From Rhizobium sullae (GTDB taxonomy: Bacteria; Pseudomonadota; Alphaproteobacteria; Rhizobiales; Rhizobiaceae), in assembly GCF_025200715.1 (NCBI RefSeq), contig NZ_CP104143.1, positions 2,046,001-2,110,000 on the forward strand: DNA of 64,000 nt, read 5' to 3'. The notes below the pieces were generated by a model. It searched no databases and was not told the origin of the DNA. It saw nothing but the letters and a program-made list of their open reading frames with translations. Positions within the stretch are counted from its first letter, which is position 1, and every line of letters starts with the position of its first letter. This document shows positions 19,701 to 26,823 of this stretch, in pieces. The translations under genes were made by a program, and so were the position numbers.

Positions 19701-20196
19701 GCTTCAGTGCCACATCGACGGGACCGCCAAGCGCTCCCGTCAGCGCGATCAGGCCCTCCGTTCCCGCCTCCTCCAGCCAGGAGGCGCGGATATGGACCGC
19801 CTGATCGTCGCCGCCGCCGAGATAGGCGCGGCTGACGATATCAACCAGGCGCTCGTAACCTGCCGCGGTCGAGGCAAGCACGACGATCGCCGGTAGCTTG
19901 GCCAGCGCCTGGTGGCCGCCGCGCCTTTCGGTCTCCAGACCGTCTTCCATGTCGATCGACAGCTGGCAGCCGATGATCGGCTGCAGCCCCTCTTCCATCG
20001 CTTTCTGCGAAAACTCGAGAGCGACGAACAGGTTGTTGGTGTCGGTGATGGCGATCGCCGGCTGGCTGTCGCCCGATGCCTTGTAGAGAATCTTCTTCAG
20101 CGGCAGCGCGCCTTCAAGCAGCGAATAGGCCGAGTGGACGCGCAGATGCACGAAACCCGGAGTCCCGCTGACAAAGCCGCTCTCCGCATCCGCCAT
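16711..20196 (-). CDS. dnaE: DNA polymerase III alpha subunit
   Basis: An 1161-residue replicative polymerase of the DnaE1 type. The PHP domain starts at FVHLRVHSAYSLLEGALPLK (about 13-32), the palm has PDFDIDFCQDRR near residue 430 with the catalytic aspartates, and the C-terminal part holds the helix-hairpin-helix and OB regions. Length and domain order match DnaE1 rather than the shorter mutagenic DnaE2. The frame extends 30 codons further, but the ATG at 20194-20196 has GGAAGG seven bases upstream and begins the conserved N-terminus. The 28-codon SOS peptide gene lies 116 bases upstream on the same strand. Confidence 0.95.
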   Translation of the reverse strand: MADAESGFVSGTPGFVHLRVHSAYSLLEGALPLKKILYKASGDSQPAIAITDTNNLFVALEFSQKAMEEGLQPIIGCQLSIDMEDGLETERRGGHQALAKLPAIVVLASTAAGYERLVDIVSRAYLGGGDDQAVHIRASWLEEAGTEGLIALTGALGGPVDVALKQGHAAQAENRLLAMKRLFPGRLYVELQRHGTYDKRHEQRVVGLAYEHDLPLVATNEAFFPARDDYDAHDALMAVAHNAIVSDDSRFRLTPDHYLKSRAEMAKLFADLPEALQNTVEIARRCSFVLKTRKPILPRFTGATDDPEEADRAESLELRRQAEEGLDMRLATLGMSPGYEEKDYRERLEFELSVIERMKFPGYFLIVADFIKWAKQHSIPVGPGRGSGAGSLVAYALTITDVDPLRFSLLFERFLNPERVSMPDFDIDFCQDRREEVIRYVQQKYGRAQVAQIITFGSLQARAALRDVGRVLEMPYGQVDKICKLVPNNPANPTPLSKAIEEEPKLQEEAAKEPVVARLLDIAQKIEGLYRHASTHAAGIVIGDRPLSKLVPMYRDPRSDMPVTQFNMKWVEQAGLVKFDFLGLKTLTVLKVAVDFVAKRGINIDLAAIPLNDKKTYEMLSRGETVGVFQVESAGMRKALIGMKPDCIEDIIALVALYRPGPMENIPTYNARKHGEEELESIHPMIDHLLKETQGVIVYQEQVMQIAQVLSGYSLGEADLLRRAMGKKIKAEMDQQRERFVDGAIRNGVSKPQADNIFELLAKFANYGFNKSHAAAYAIVSYQTAYMKAHYPVEFLAASMTLDMSNTDKVNDFRQDAKRLGIEVIAPSVQSSFRQFETGDNRIYYALAALKGVGENAVDHIVEVRGDKPFTSIEDFCLRIDPRQVNRRVLESLIYAGAFDCFGQDRAQLAAGLDRILGYAQRAQENKLSGQSDIFGGALSSGPEKIALPPFSPWLASEQLLKEFQVLGFYLTAHPLDSYNNILQKMRVQTFAEFSAAVKQGATNARLAGTVISKQERKTRTGNKMGIIVFSDSSGQFEAVLFSEMLNQYRDVLEAGKSFVLTATGEERPEGVGLRLQTIQSLEEKSLQMQKALRVYVRDSGPLRAVAAHLNAKGDGLVSFIVIKEDGKREVEVELPQKYRITPEIAAALRAAPGIVDVELV

Positions 20197-20279
20197 CTTA
20201 TACCCTTCCAATCGCCCGAATGAATCGATTTGCATTGTCGGTGTTGATGACGGCGATGTCCAGAAGCGGTCCCTTGCGC

Positions 20280-20303
20280 GGACCACATGAAGCGATGCGG
20301 TCC
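20280..20303. repeat. Hairpin between the small SOS peptide gene and dnaE
   Basis: GGACCACAT and ATGCGGTCC pair over nine positions (one G-U) around a six-base loop, nine bases after the peptide stop. No thymine run follows in the direction of dnaE, so it looks like a stabilising 3' stem or weak attenuator rather than a full terminator. Confidence 0.45.
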
Positions 20304-20312
20304 CCTGAAAAA

Positions 20313-20399
20313 TTACATTGCCATGAGAATCAGTGAGAAGCTGGCAACAAACATTGCGATGGAGGTGAATGCTGCGATATCACGGATCATGTCAGTCAT
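20313..20399 (-). CDS. 28-residue SOS-regulated membrane peptide, SidA-like
   Basis: The frame begins MTDMIRDIAAFTSIAMFVAS and ends FSLILMAM. It has a short charged N-terminus and one hydrophobic segment of about 20 residues, so an inner-membrane peptide is inferred. A good ribosome-binding site (AAGGAGAG) precedes the ATG. The promoter, TTGACA at 20450-20455, contains an exact LexA box. In Caulobacter the SOS gene sidA encodes a 29-residue inner-membrane peptide that stops division through FtsW/FtsN. Size, topology and control agree, but orthology is not proven. dnaE follows 116 bases downstream. Too short for ordinary gene calling, it is probably missing from annotations. Confidence 0.75.
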   Translation of the reverse strand: MTDMIRDIAAFTSIAMFVASFSLILMAM

Positions 20400-20426
20400 C
20401 TTGCTCTCCTTACTCGTTATGTTTCC

Positions 20427-20455
20427 AATTTGTTCCGCTATTGTTCTGTTGTCAA
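20427..20455 (-). promoter_or_regulatory. SOS promoter: TTGACA, LexA box and weak -10
   Basis: On the minus strand a perfect -35 TTGACA (20450-20455) is followed after 17 bases by CAAATT (20427-20432). Between them lies the LexA operator GTTC-N7-GTTC (20432-20446, plus-strand sense), placed to block RNA polymerase. A possible rightward promoter (TTGTCA 20449-20454, ATAGTT 20472-20477) overlaps, so the gene at 20501 could share the control. Confidence 0.75.
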
Positions 20456-20500
20456 CAGGGATCTTTTCCGCATAGTTAACGGCCGAACCGGAGGAGAATC

Positions 20501-21076
20501 ATGAGGACCGCCATCGCATTCATCGCCATTCTCGCTGCAACGGCGACATCGGCTGCGGACATAGACGCTGGCCATATCGTCGATGCCGCGACCGGAGACT
20601 GGAACGGCGACGGCAAGCCGGATCTCGCAATCCTCGCCGGACCGGCCGAAGCTGCAAGCGACGAGCAGATCGGCATCTATATCTATTTGCGCGACGCCGA
20701 TCACGAGCTGCTCAGGCTTTCGGCGAGAGCGCCCGACAAAATCTGGGGCAGCACGGATGCAGACGGCGTCCTCGGTCAGGAACCGTCGATCAAGGCGGCC
20801 GGGAAGACCTCCATTGCCGTCCGTTCCCAGAACAGCGCGATCGGCCGCGAGCGCTGGGACCAGACGCTGACGCTCGCCTATCGTAACAAGCAGTTCGTGG
20901 TAGCCGGTTACACCTATAATCACTACGACACGCTCGCCAATGCCGGCGGTTCCTGCGACTACAATGCGCTGACTGGCAAGTTGCAGAAGGACGGAAAGGA
21001 CGTGAAGACCGTGCCGCGCGTCATCGCGATCGAGCAATGGAGCGACGAGACCGGTCAATCGATCTGCGGCCAGTAG
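20501..21076 (+). CDS. Secreted protein of unknown function with an FG-GAP-like segment
   Basis: A 191-residue protein with a signal peptide (residues 1-18, cleavage after TATSA). DWNGDGKPDLAIL near residues 34-46 is the calcium-binding loop type of FG-GAP/VCBS repeats, here as a single copy, and two cysteines lie in the second half. GGAGGAGAA gives a strong ribosome-binding site. The function is unknown. The upstream region is shared with the SOS promoter of the 28-codon gene. Confidence 0.75.
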   Translation: MRTAIAFIAILAATATSAADIDAGHIVDAATGDWNGDGKPDLAILAGPAEAASDEQIGIYIYLRDADHELLRLSARAPDKIWGSTDADGVLGQEPSIKAAGKTSIAVRSQNSAIGRERWDQTLTLAYRNKQFVVAGYTYNHYDTLANAGGSCDYNALTGKLQKDGKDVKTVPRVIAIEQWSDETGQSICGQ

Positions 21077-21146
21077 TGACGAGTTCTCATTTTGTTCTTT
21101 ACAGGCATACGTTTTTCGGAGAGGTTCGGCGCGGGGGCCGAGCGCT

Positions 21147-21611
21147 ATGAATCTTGCAGCATTGAACAGCTTTATCGTCGAAGCGAAGGCAAATACCTAT
21201 GTCGGCGGCGGGAAAACGTTAGGCGCCTGCCGCGCCGGGTCGCACGACATCGGCTACGAGCGCGGAGATTGGCGCTATCTCGACAGCTACTTTGGCGGAA
21301 CGGATTTCGCCGGACAGGAAGTCGTGTGGCTGAGCGGCGAGCCTATCTGGGTGATGAATTATTTCGGCCGCATCGTCGAGCCGTCGCTGATCGATGGGCA
21401 GAAGGCAGGCGTGGTGATCAAGGCTGCGCTTTCGACGATGTATGCCGAGCACCAGCGCTTTCTGGGCGGCATGGAATTTGAACATGCCTTCGGCTTCTAC
21501 GCCGACGACAGCACCGGCGATTGCGACCACTTCAGCGGGCGGGAAATGATCATCGTCGAGGAGCGGAGAGCCTACGAGCTGGACTATCGCGGCGGCCTCA
21601 TCCGCCCCTAA
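21147..21611 (+). CDS. DUF5680 domain protein
   Basis: A 154-residue protein without signal peptide or membrane segment. FIVEAKANTYVGGG near residues 9-22 and HDIGYERGDWRYLDSYFGG near 33-51 mark the DUF5680 family, which occurs alone or fused to transcription regulators and has no settled function. It ends exactly where the convergent lolD gene ends, with the two stops adjacent at 21611/21612. Confidence 0.8.
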   Translation: MNLAALNSFIVEAKANTYVGGGKTLGACRAGSHDIGYERGDWRYLDSYFGGTDFAGQEVVWLSGEPIWVMNYFGRIVEPSLIDGQKAGVVIKAALSTMYAEHQRFLGGMEFEHAFGFYADDSTGDCDHFSGREMIIVEERRAYELDYRGGLIRP

Positions 21612-22307
21612 TCAGAATTCGACGATCTTGCCGTCGCTGATGGTCACGCGGCGGTCCATGCGGCCGGCGAGTTCGTGGTTGTGGGTGGCGATCAGCGCTG
21701 CGAGACCGGACTGGCGCACCAGCGCCTCCAGCGCGTCAAACACGTAATGCGCGGTTTCCGGATCAAGGTTTCCGGTCGGCTCATCGGCGAGAAACACGGT
21801 CGGCGCATTGGCAACGGCGCGCGCAATCGCGACCCGCTGCTGCTCGCCGCCCGACAGCTCGCCGGGACGATGATTGGCGCGATGGCCGATGCGCATATAG
21901 TCGAGCAACTGCTTAGCGCGCTCGGCCGCCTCCTTGCGCGGCAAACCGGCGATCAACTGCGGCATCATGATGTTTTCGAGCGCCGAGAACTCCGGCAGGA
22001 GATGGTGGAACTGGTAGACGAAGCCGATCTCGCTGCGGCGGATTGCCGTGCGCTTCTCGTCGTTCAGCCCTTCGCAGGCTTGACCATTGACGGCGACTTC
22101 GCCGCCGTCCGGATGCTCCAGCAGGCCGGCGACATGCAGCAACGTCGATTTGCCTGTGCCCGACGGAGCGACCAGCGCGACGATCTCGCCGCTGTGGAGA
22201 ACAAAATCGGCCCCCTTCAGAATGGTGAGCACGGTATCGCCCTGGCCATAGTGACGCTCGACGCCCGAAAGCTTGAGAACGACATTCCGTTTCATTGAAA
22301 TCAGCAT
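21612..22307 (-). CDS. lolD: Lipoprotein-releasing ABC transporter ATP-binding protein LolD
   Basis: A 231-residue ATPase that powers release of outer-membrane lipoproteins from the inner membrane. Walker A is APSGTGKST at 47-55, the signature LSGGEQQR lies near 150-157, and Walker [13 protein letters not shown] is near 171-182. A second ATG, four codons in, gives MKRNVVL and may be the true start. Three bases separate it from lolC upstream, so the two are one operon. Confidence 0.93.
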   Translation of the reverse strand: MLISMKRNVVLKLSGVERHYGQGDTVLTILKGADFVLHSGEIVALVAPSGTGKSTLLHVAGLLEHPDGGEVAVNGQACEGLNDEKRTAIRRSEIGFVYQFHHLLPEFSALENIMMPQLIAGLPRKEAAERAKQLLDYMRIGHRANHRPGELSGGEQQRVAIARAVANAPTVFLADEPTGNLDPETAHYVFDALEALVRQSGLAALIATHNHELAGRMDRRVTISDGKIVEF

Positions 22308-22310
22308 TCC

Positions 22311-23618
22311 TTATTCGTAGCGGAGCGCCTGCACCGGATCGAGCTTCGAGGCCCGCCAAGCTGGGAAAATGGTCGCGAGAAAGGAGAGCGACAGCGCCAT
22401 GACAACGACAGAGACCGTCTCGCCAATGCTCATCTCGGCTGGCAACTGGCTCAGGAAATAGAGCTGCGGATTGAAGAGCACAGTGCCCGTAATCCAGGAG
22501 AAGAACTGGCGGATCGACTCGATATTGATGCAGACGACGACGCCGAGCAGCACGCCGGCAATGGTGCCGACGATGCCGATCGCAGCACCGGTCATGAAGA
22601 AGATGCGCATGATGGCGCCGGACGTCGCACCCATAGTGCGCAGGATCGCGATGTCGCTGCCCTTGTCCTTCACCAGCATGATCAGGCCGGAGATGATGTT
22701 TAGCGCCGCAACGAGCACGATCAGCGTCAGGATCATGAACATCACGTTGCGCTCCACCTGCAGAGCGGAAAAGAAGGTCTGGTTGCGCTGGCGCCAATCG
22801 GTGATGCCGATCTGGCGGCCGGCCGCTTCCTCCACCCTGGGGCGGAGATTGTCGATGTCGTCGGGATTGTTGGCGAAGAGCTCGATCGACTGAACGAGGC
22901 CCTCGGCATTGAAATAGAGCTGCGCCTCTTCGAGCGGCATATAGATGATCGCCGCATCATATTCCGACATGCCGATCTCGAAGATACCGGAGACGGTGTA
23001 GGATTTGACCCGCGGATTGATGCCCATCGGCGTCACGTCGCCTTCGGGGGAAATCAGCGTGATGGTATCGCCTGCCTGCAGGCCGAGTTGCTCCGCCATG
23101 CGCGAGCCGACGAGAACGCCCTGCCCCGAAGCGAAACCGACGAGGTCTCCGGACTTGATGTTGTCGGAAACCGTCTTGAGCTTGGTGAGATCTTCAGCGC
23201 GGATGCCACGCACCAGGGCGCCGGTCCCGGCACCCGCCTGGCCGGAGGCCAGCGTCTGACCTTCGACCAGCGGCAGCGCCATCCTGATGCCGGGCACCGC
23301 CGCGAACTTGTCGGTCAATGCCGCATAATCATTGAAAGGCCCGTCCACCGGCTGGACGATCATATGACCGTTGATGCCGAGAATGCGCGAGATCAGCTCG
23401 GTTCGGAAACCGTTCATGACCGCCATGACGATGATCAGCGTTGCGACGCCCAGCATAATGCCGACGAAGGAAAAGCCCGCGATGACCGAGATGAAGGCCT
23501 CCTTGCGGCGAGCGCGCAGATAGCGCCACGCCACGAGGCGTTCGAAGGCGGAAAATGGCCTGCCCGCCGGACCGAGGCCGGATTTCGAACCCCGCTGGTC
23601 CACCGCCGCATCTGCCAT
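22311..23618 (-). CDS. lolC: Lipoprotein-releasing system permease LolC/LolE
   Basis: A 435-residue permease with one N-terminal membrane helix, a large periplasmic MacB-like domain (about 65-290) and three C-terminal helices, the FtsX/LolCE topology. The start region RLVAWRYLRARRKEAFISVIAGFS is characteristic. Only one permease gene is present, so the transporter is probably a homodimer of this protein with LolD, as in most bacteria outside the gammaproteobacteria. proS ends 17 bases upstream. Confidence 0.92.
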   Translation of the reverse strand: MADAAVDQRGSKSGLGPAGRPFSAFERLVAWRYLRARRKEAFISVIAGFSFVGIMLGVATLIIVMAVMNGFRTELISRILGINGHMIVQPVDGPFNDYAALTDKFAAVPGIRMALPLVEGQTLASGQAGAGTGALVRGIRAEDLTKLKTVSDNIKSGDLVGFASGQGVLVGSRMAEQLGLQAGDTITLISPEGDVTPMGINPRVKSYTVSGIFEIGMSEYDAAIIYMPLEEAQLYFNAEGLVQSIELFANNPDDIDNLRPRVEEAAGRQIGITDWRQRNQTFFSALQVERNVMFMILTLIVLVAALNIISGLIMLVKDKGSDIAILRTMGATSGAIMRIFFMTGAAIGIVGTIAGVLLGVVVCINIESIRQFFSWITGTVLFNPQLYFLSQLPAEMSIGETVSVVVMALSLSFLATIFPAWRASKLDPVQALRYE

Positions 23619-23635
23619 TTCGCCTCCGTTCGGCC

Positions 23636-24958
23636 TTACGCCAAGAGCTTGTTGATCGCCGCGTCGATCGTCATCGTTTCGCGGGCACCGGTCTTGCGGT
23701 CCTTGAGTTCCACTTCGCCGTTTGCGACCGCGCGCGGGCCGGCGATGACCTGCACGGGTATGCCGATCAGGTCAGCGGTGGCGAACTTCGTTCCGGCGCG
23801 ATCATCGGTGTCGTCATAGAGGACGTCCTTGCCGGCCTTCGAAAGTGCCGCGTAGATTTTATCGCAGACACCGTCGCAGGCGGCATCGCCCGCCTTCATG
23901 TTGATTACGATCGCATCGAACGGCGCAACAGAAGCCGGCCAGATGATTCCGTTGTCGTCATGCGATGCTTCGATGATGGCGGGAACAAGGCGGGTCGGCC
24001 CGATACCGTAGGAACCCATGTGGACGGTGTGTTCCTTGCCGTCCGGACCCTGCACCTTAGCGCCCATTGGCTCGGAGTATTTGGTGCCGAAATAAAAGAT
24101 GTGGCCGACCTCGATGCCGCGGGCGGAAAGACGCTCGCCTTCCGGAAGGGCGTTGAACGCAGCTTCGTCGTGCATCTCCGAGGTGGCCGCATAAACAGAG
24201 GTCCACTTGTCGAAAATCGCATTCAGGCCGGCGACATCGTCGAAGTCGGTGTCGGCCGGCGGGATATCGAAATTGACGAAATCCTTGTGGCTATAAACTT
24301 CGGATTCGCCGGTTTCCGCGAGAATGATGAATTCGTGGCTGAGATCGCCACCGATGGGACCGGTGTCGGCGCGCATCGGAATGGCGCGCAGGCCCAGGCG
24401 GTCGAAGGTGCGCAGATAGGCCGCGAACATTTTCTTATAGGAGTGCTCGGCGCCTTCGCGCGTCAGGTCGAAGGAATAGGCGTCCTTCATCATGAACTCG
24501 CGCGAGCGCATGGTGCCGAAACGCGGACGGATCTCGTCGCGGAACTTCAGCTGGATGTGATAGAGGTTCAGCGGCAGGTTCTTGTAGGACTTGACGTAGG
24601 AACGGAAGATATCCGTCACCATCTCCTCATTCGTCGGTCCATAGAGCATCGGCCGGTCCTGGCGGTCCTTGATGCGCAACATCTCCTTGCCGTAGGCGTC
24701 GTAGCGCCCGCTCTCCTGCCAGAGCTCGGCGGACTGCAGCGTCGGCATGGAAAGCTCGATTGCGCCGCTGCGGTTCTGCTCCTCGCGGATAATGGTGTTC
24801 ACCTTGTCGAGAACGCGCTTGCCTAGCGGCAGCCAGGAATAAATGCCCTGCGATTGCTGGCGGATCATGCCGGCGCGCAGCATCAGCCGGTGGGAGACGA
24901 TTTCCGCCTCCTTGGGGTTTTCCTTGAGGATAGGCATGAAATAGCGGGACAGTCGCAT
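23636..24958 (-). CDS. proS: Prolyl-tRNA synthetase
   Basis: A 440-residue class II synthetase that charges tRNA-Pro. The short form lacks the large editing insertion of the E. coli enzyme, as is normal for alphaproteobacteria. Class II motifs are visible: motif 2 in [22 protein letters not shown] (residues about 132-153) and motif 3 in [16 protein letters not shown] near residue 330. The frame extends 25 codons upstream, but [15 protein letters not shown] is the conserved start. It belongs to the leftward run with lolCD. Confidence 0.94.
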   Translation of the reverse strand: MRLSRYFMPILKENPKEAEIVSHRLMLRAGMIRQQSQGIYSWLPLGKRVLDKVNTIIREEQNRSGAIELSMPTLQSAELWQESGRYDAYGKEMLRIKDRQDRPMLYGPTNEEMVTDIFRSYVKSYKNLPLNLYHIQLKFRDEIRPRFGTMRSREFMMKDAYSFDLTREGAEHSYKKMFAAYLRTFDRLGLRAIPMRADTGPIGGDLSHEFIILAETGESEVYSHKDFVNFDIPPADTDFDDVAGLNAIFDKWTSVYAATSEMHDEAAFNALPEGERLSARGIEVGHIFYFGTKYSEPMGAKVQGPDGKEHTVHMGSYGIGPTRLVPAIIEASHDDNGIIWPASVAPFDAIVINMKAGDAACDGVCDKIYAALSKAGKDVLYDDTDDRAGTKFATADLIGIPVQVIAGPRAVANGEVELKDRKTGARETMTIDAAINKLLA

Positions 24959-25159
24959 GACGGATTCCAGAGCAGTTGGGATTCCGCATCTCATGCGGAA
25001 TCGACAGCAATCGTTGATATCGGGTGCGTTCATAACCGCTTCGCGGCCGGAAAGAAACCCGCGTGACGCGCGAGCAGCCTATCGTAGACGCAAGTTTGCG
25101 GCCGAAAAATGCCAATGCAAAGAAAAGCGGGCGTTTCTAAAGGTTTGCATCAAAATGTT

Positions 25160-25388
25160 GTCAACAGGAATTTTTTTCTGAAGTGTAGCAAAAATGCAAA
25201 AAAAGCTGGTGACAAAGCTTATTCTTTGAGCTAGCTTTAGCTCACAAAACAGGCAGGGAGATTAAATTCCTGTCGAATTCGCGGTCAAGTCTTGGGAGGA
25301 TCAGATCTTAGGCGCGCTCGTCGCAGCCCCGGCAACGGTTACAGATCACGCGATACTTAAAACAAGGCTTTCAGCCTTGTTTTTTTTT
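25160..25388 (+). ncRNA. Candidate small RNA between proS and the DUF1467 gene
   Basis: The 592 bases between proS and the DUF1467 gene hold no convincing protein frame. A strong terminator (25361-25388) with a nine-thymine run points rightward, yet no rightward gene lies to its left, so a non-coding transcript is inferred. A possible promoter (TTGTCA near 25156, AAGTGT 17 bases later) and a small stem GAGCTA/TAGCTC near 25230 support it. As I recall, the rhizobial alpha-r9 (Smr9C) RNA lies beside proS in Sinorhizobium meliloti, and this may be its counterpart. Ends and strand are uncertain. Confidence 0.4.
25361..25388 (+). terminator. Strong terminator, AACAAGGCT stem
   Basis: Perfect nine-base arms around a TTC loop are followed by nine thymines on the plus strand. 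Leftward it is followed by only four thymines, so it could also weakly end the DUF1467 transcript. Confidence 0.8.
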
Positions 25389-25550
25389 GGTTTTTCGACC
25401 TGCTCGTTCGCAGAAAAACCGTCTTCATTCCCTCACGGCACGTTTCTCATGCCGTAGCGTGAGTTCCATGCAGCAATTCCATGACACGTGCATGACAGCT
25501 CCGAAGCCCTCGGAGTTACACATGCCCAAAGTTTGAGCAAAAGCTCCGCC

Positions 25551-25826
25551 TCACCGGAAGCTTGGGCCTATCTGCGGGAGAGCGTCAAAACCCCAGCCGA
25601 AATAGGTCGAGGAGATATACCAGGCGCCGTAGATGACCGCGGAAACGATGGTCGTCAGCGAGAAGGTGAAGAGCGCCCGAAAACGCGTCGGCGCGCTCGG
25701 TACAGTGCCGAGAACCACGTCATTGTCCTCCGCCTGCGTGCGCAGGCCGATCGGCAGCACGGCAAAAAGCGTGATCCACCAGACGATGAAATAGACGGCA
25801 AAGCCCTGTAGAAAAACCTGCAGCAT
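25551..25826 (-). CDS. DUF1467 family membrane protein
   Basis: A 91-residue protein with two hydrophobic helices (about 5-27 and 53-75) joined by a polar loop, RTQAEDNDVVLGTVPSAPTRF, the DUF1467 pattern found mainly in alphaproteobacteria. The start at 25826 (MLQVFLQGFAVYFIVWW) leaves the first helix at the N-terminus; an upstream ATG would add twelve non-conserved residues. The role is unknown. It sits in the run mce - unknown - DUF1467 - proS. Confidence 0.82.
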   Translation of the reverse strand: MLQVFLQGFAVYFIVWWITLFAVLPIGLRTQAEDNDVVLGTVPSAPTRFRALFTFSLTTIVSAVIYGAWYISSTYFGWGFDALPQIGPSFR

Positions 25827-25944
25827 TTCCTGTGTCCTAAGACGCCGTTGCAAACATTGCAACAGACGCGCTTATAGAGCGAAATGGCGGATAGCTCAAA
25901 TGGTGTCCGGCCGCCTTGCGCAGTCGGTTCGCTCTGCCGCAGCA

Positions 25945-26334
25945 TCAATCTTCATGCAGCGCCCGGTCATAAAGCTCTTTGCATGCTGGGAGCCTATCCG
26001 TCAGCCGCCGTGCTTCATTATTTTCGGCAAGCTTAATGTATTGGGTGATGCTGGCCTTCATAAGTCTGTCTGCGTCCGTCGCCGCATTGCCGGCGCGCTG
26101 CAGGTTACGGCGGCCAACGCTTCGCAAGAGTACATAGCGGTCATTCATGCTTTCGCGTCGTATCGTCTGCCAATTGGCGGGATAAATCTCGACCAGCAGC
26201 CGGTATAAGGCCGCACATTCCAACTGCCGTGTGCCCTTCTCCTGAACTGGGGGCAGTCTTTCTTTCGCCGCCGAAAAGGTGGGGCTCCAAACCACAAGCA
26301 ACATAGCAAGCAAAATGGCTGCTGAACCTCGCAT
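25945..26334 (-). CDS. Small secreted protein of unknown function
   Basis: A 129-residue protein with a signal peptide (MRGSAAILLAMLLVVWSPTFSAA), then an alpha-helical, arginine-rich domain with cysteines at CAALY and ACKELY. ATG codons further upstream in frame are possible, but the one at 26334 starts the signal sequence and has GGGA before it. I do not recognise the family. Confidence 0.65.
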   Translation of the reverse strand: MRGSAAILLAMLLVVWSPTFSAAKERLPPVQEKGTRQLECAALYRLLVEIYPANWQTIRRESMNDRYVLLRSVGRRNLQRAGNAATDADRLMKASITQYIKLAENNEARRLTDRLPACKELYDRALHED

Positions 26335-26415
26335 GTCGATCCCTCTGTTCTTCATGAACGGACAGCACCAAGCACTGAAAGCAACCAAGAGTGGTGGATT
26401 CTTAGAGAATTCGCC

Positions 26416-26820
26416 TCAAATCTGTTCCAACTCGATCAGCGTGCCGAAGAAGTCCTTCGGATGCAGGAAGAGCACGGGCTTTCCATGGGCACCAGTCTGA
26501 GGTTCGCCGCTGCCGAGCATCCTTGCCCCTGATTTCACAAGTTGCTCGCGCGCGGCAATGATGTCCGAAACCTCGTAGCAGATGTGGTGCATGCCGCCAG
26601 AAGGATTTTTTTCGAGGAAGGCGGCGATCGGCGAATATTCGCCGAGCGGCTCCAGCAGCTCCACCTTCGTGTTCGGCAGTTCCACGAAGACGACGGTGAC
26701 GCCGTGTTCAGGCAAAACTTGCGGCTGCGAGACCCTGGCGCCCAAGGTATCGCGGTAGCTTGCCGTTGCTGCGGCAAGGTCGGGAACGGCGATGGCTATA
26801 TGGTTGACGCGGCCGAGCAT
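26416..26820 (-). CDS. mce: Methylmalonyl-CoA epimerase
   Basis: A 134-residue VOC-fold metalloenzyme that interconverts the two methylmalonyl-CoA epimers in propionate and odd-chain or branched metabolism. The paired beta-alpha-beta repeats start at LGRVNHIAIAVPDLAAA (metal His7) and GGMHHICYEVSDI (second histidine), with the metal-binding glutamate in FFGTLIELEQI at the end. The start lies three bases after the rnj stop, so the two are co-transcribed. Confidence 0.9.
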   Translation of the reverse strand: MLGRVNHIAIAVPDLAAATASYRDTLGARVSQPQVLPEHGVTVVFVELPNTKVELLEPLGEYSPIAAFLEKNPSGGMHHICYEVSDIIAAREQLVKSGARMLGSGEPQTGAHGKPVLFLHPKDFFGTLIELEQI

Positions 26821-26823
26821 CGA

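Noticed and set aside
20287..20475. Rightward 62-codon frame over the SOS promoter
   Set aside because: It runs through the LexA box and is antisense to the 28-codon gene, which has the better ribosome-binding site and promoter.
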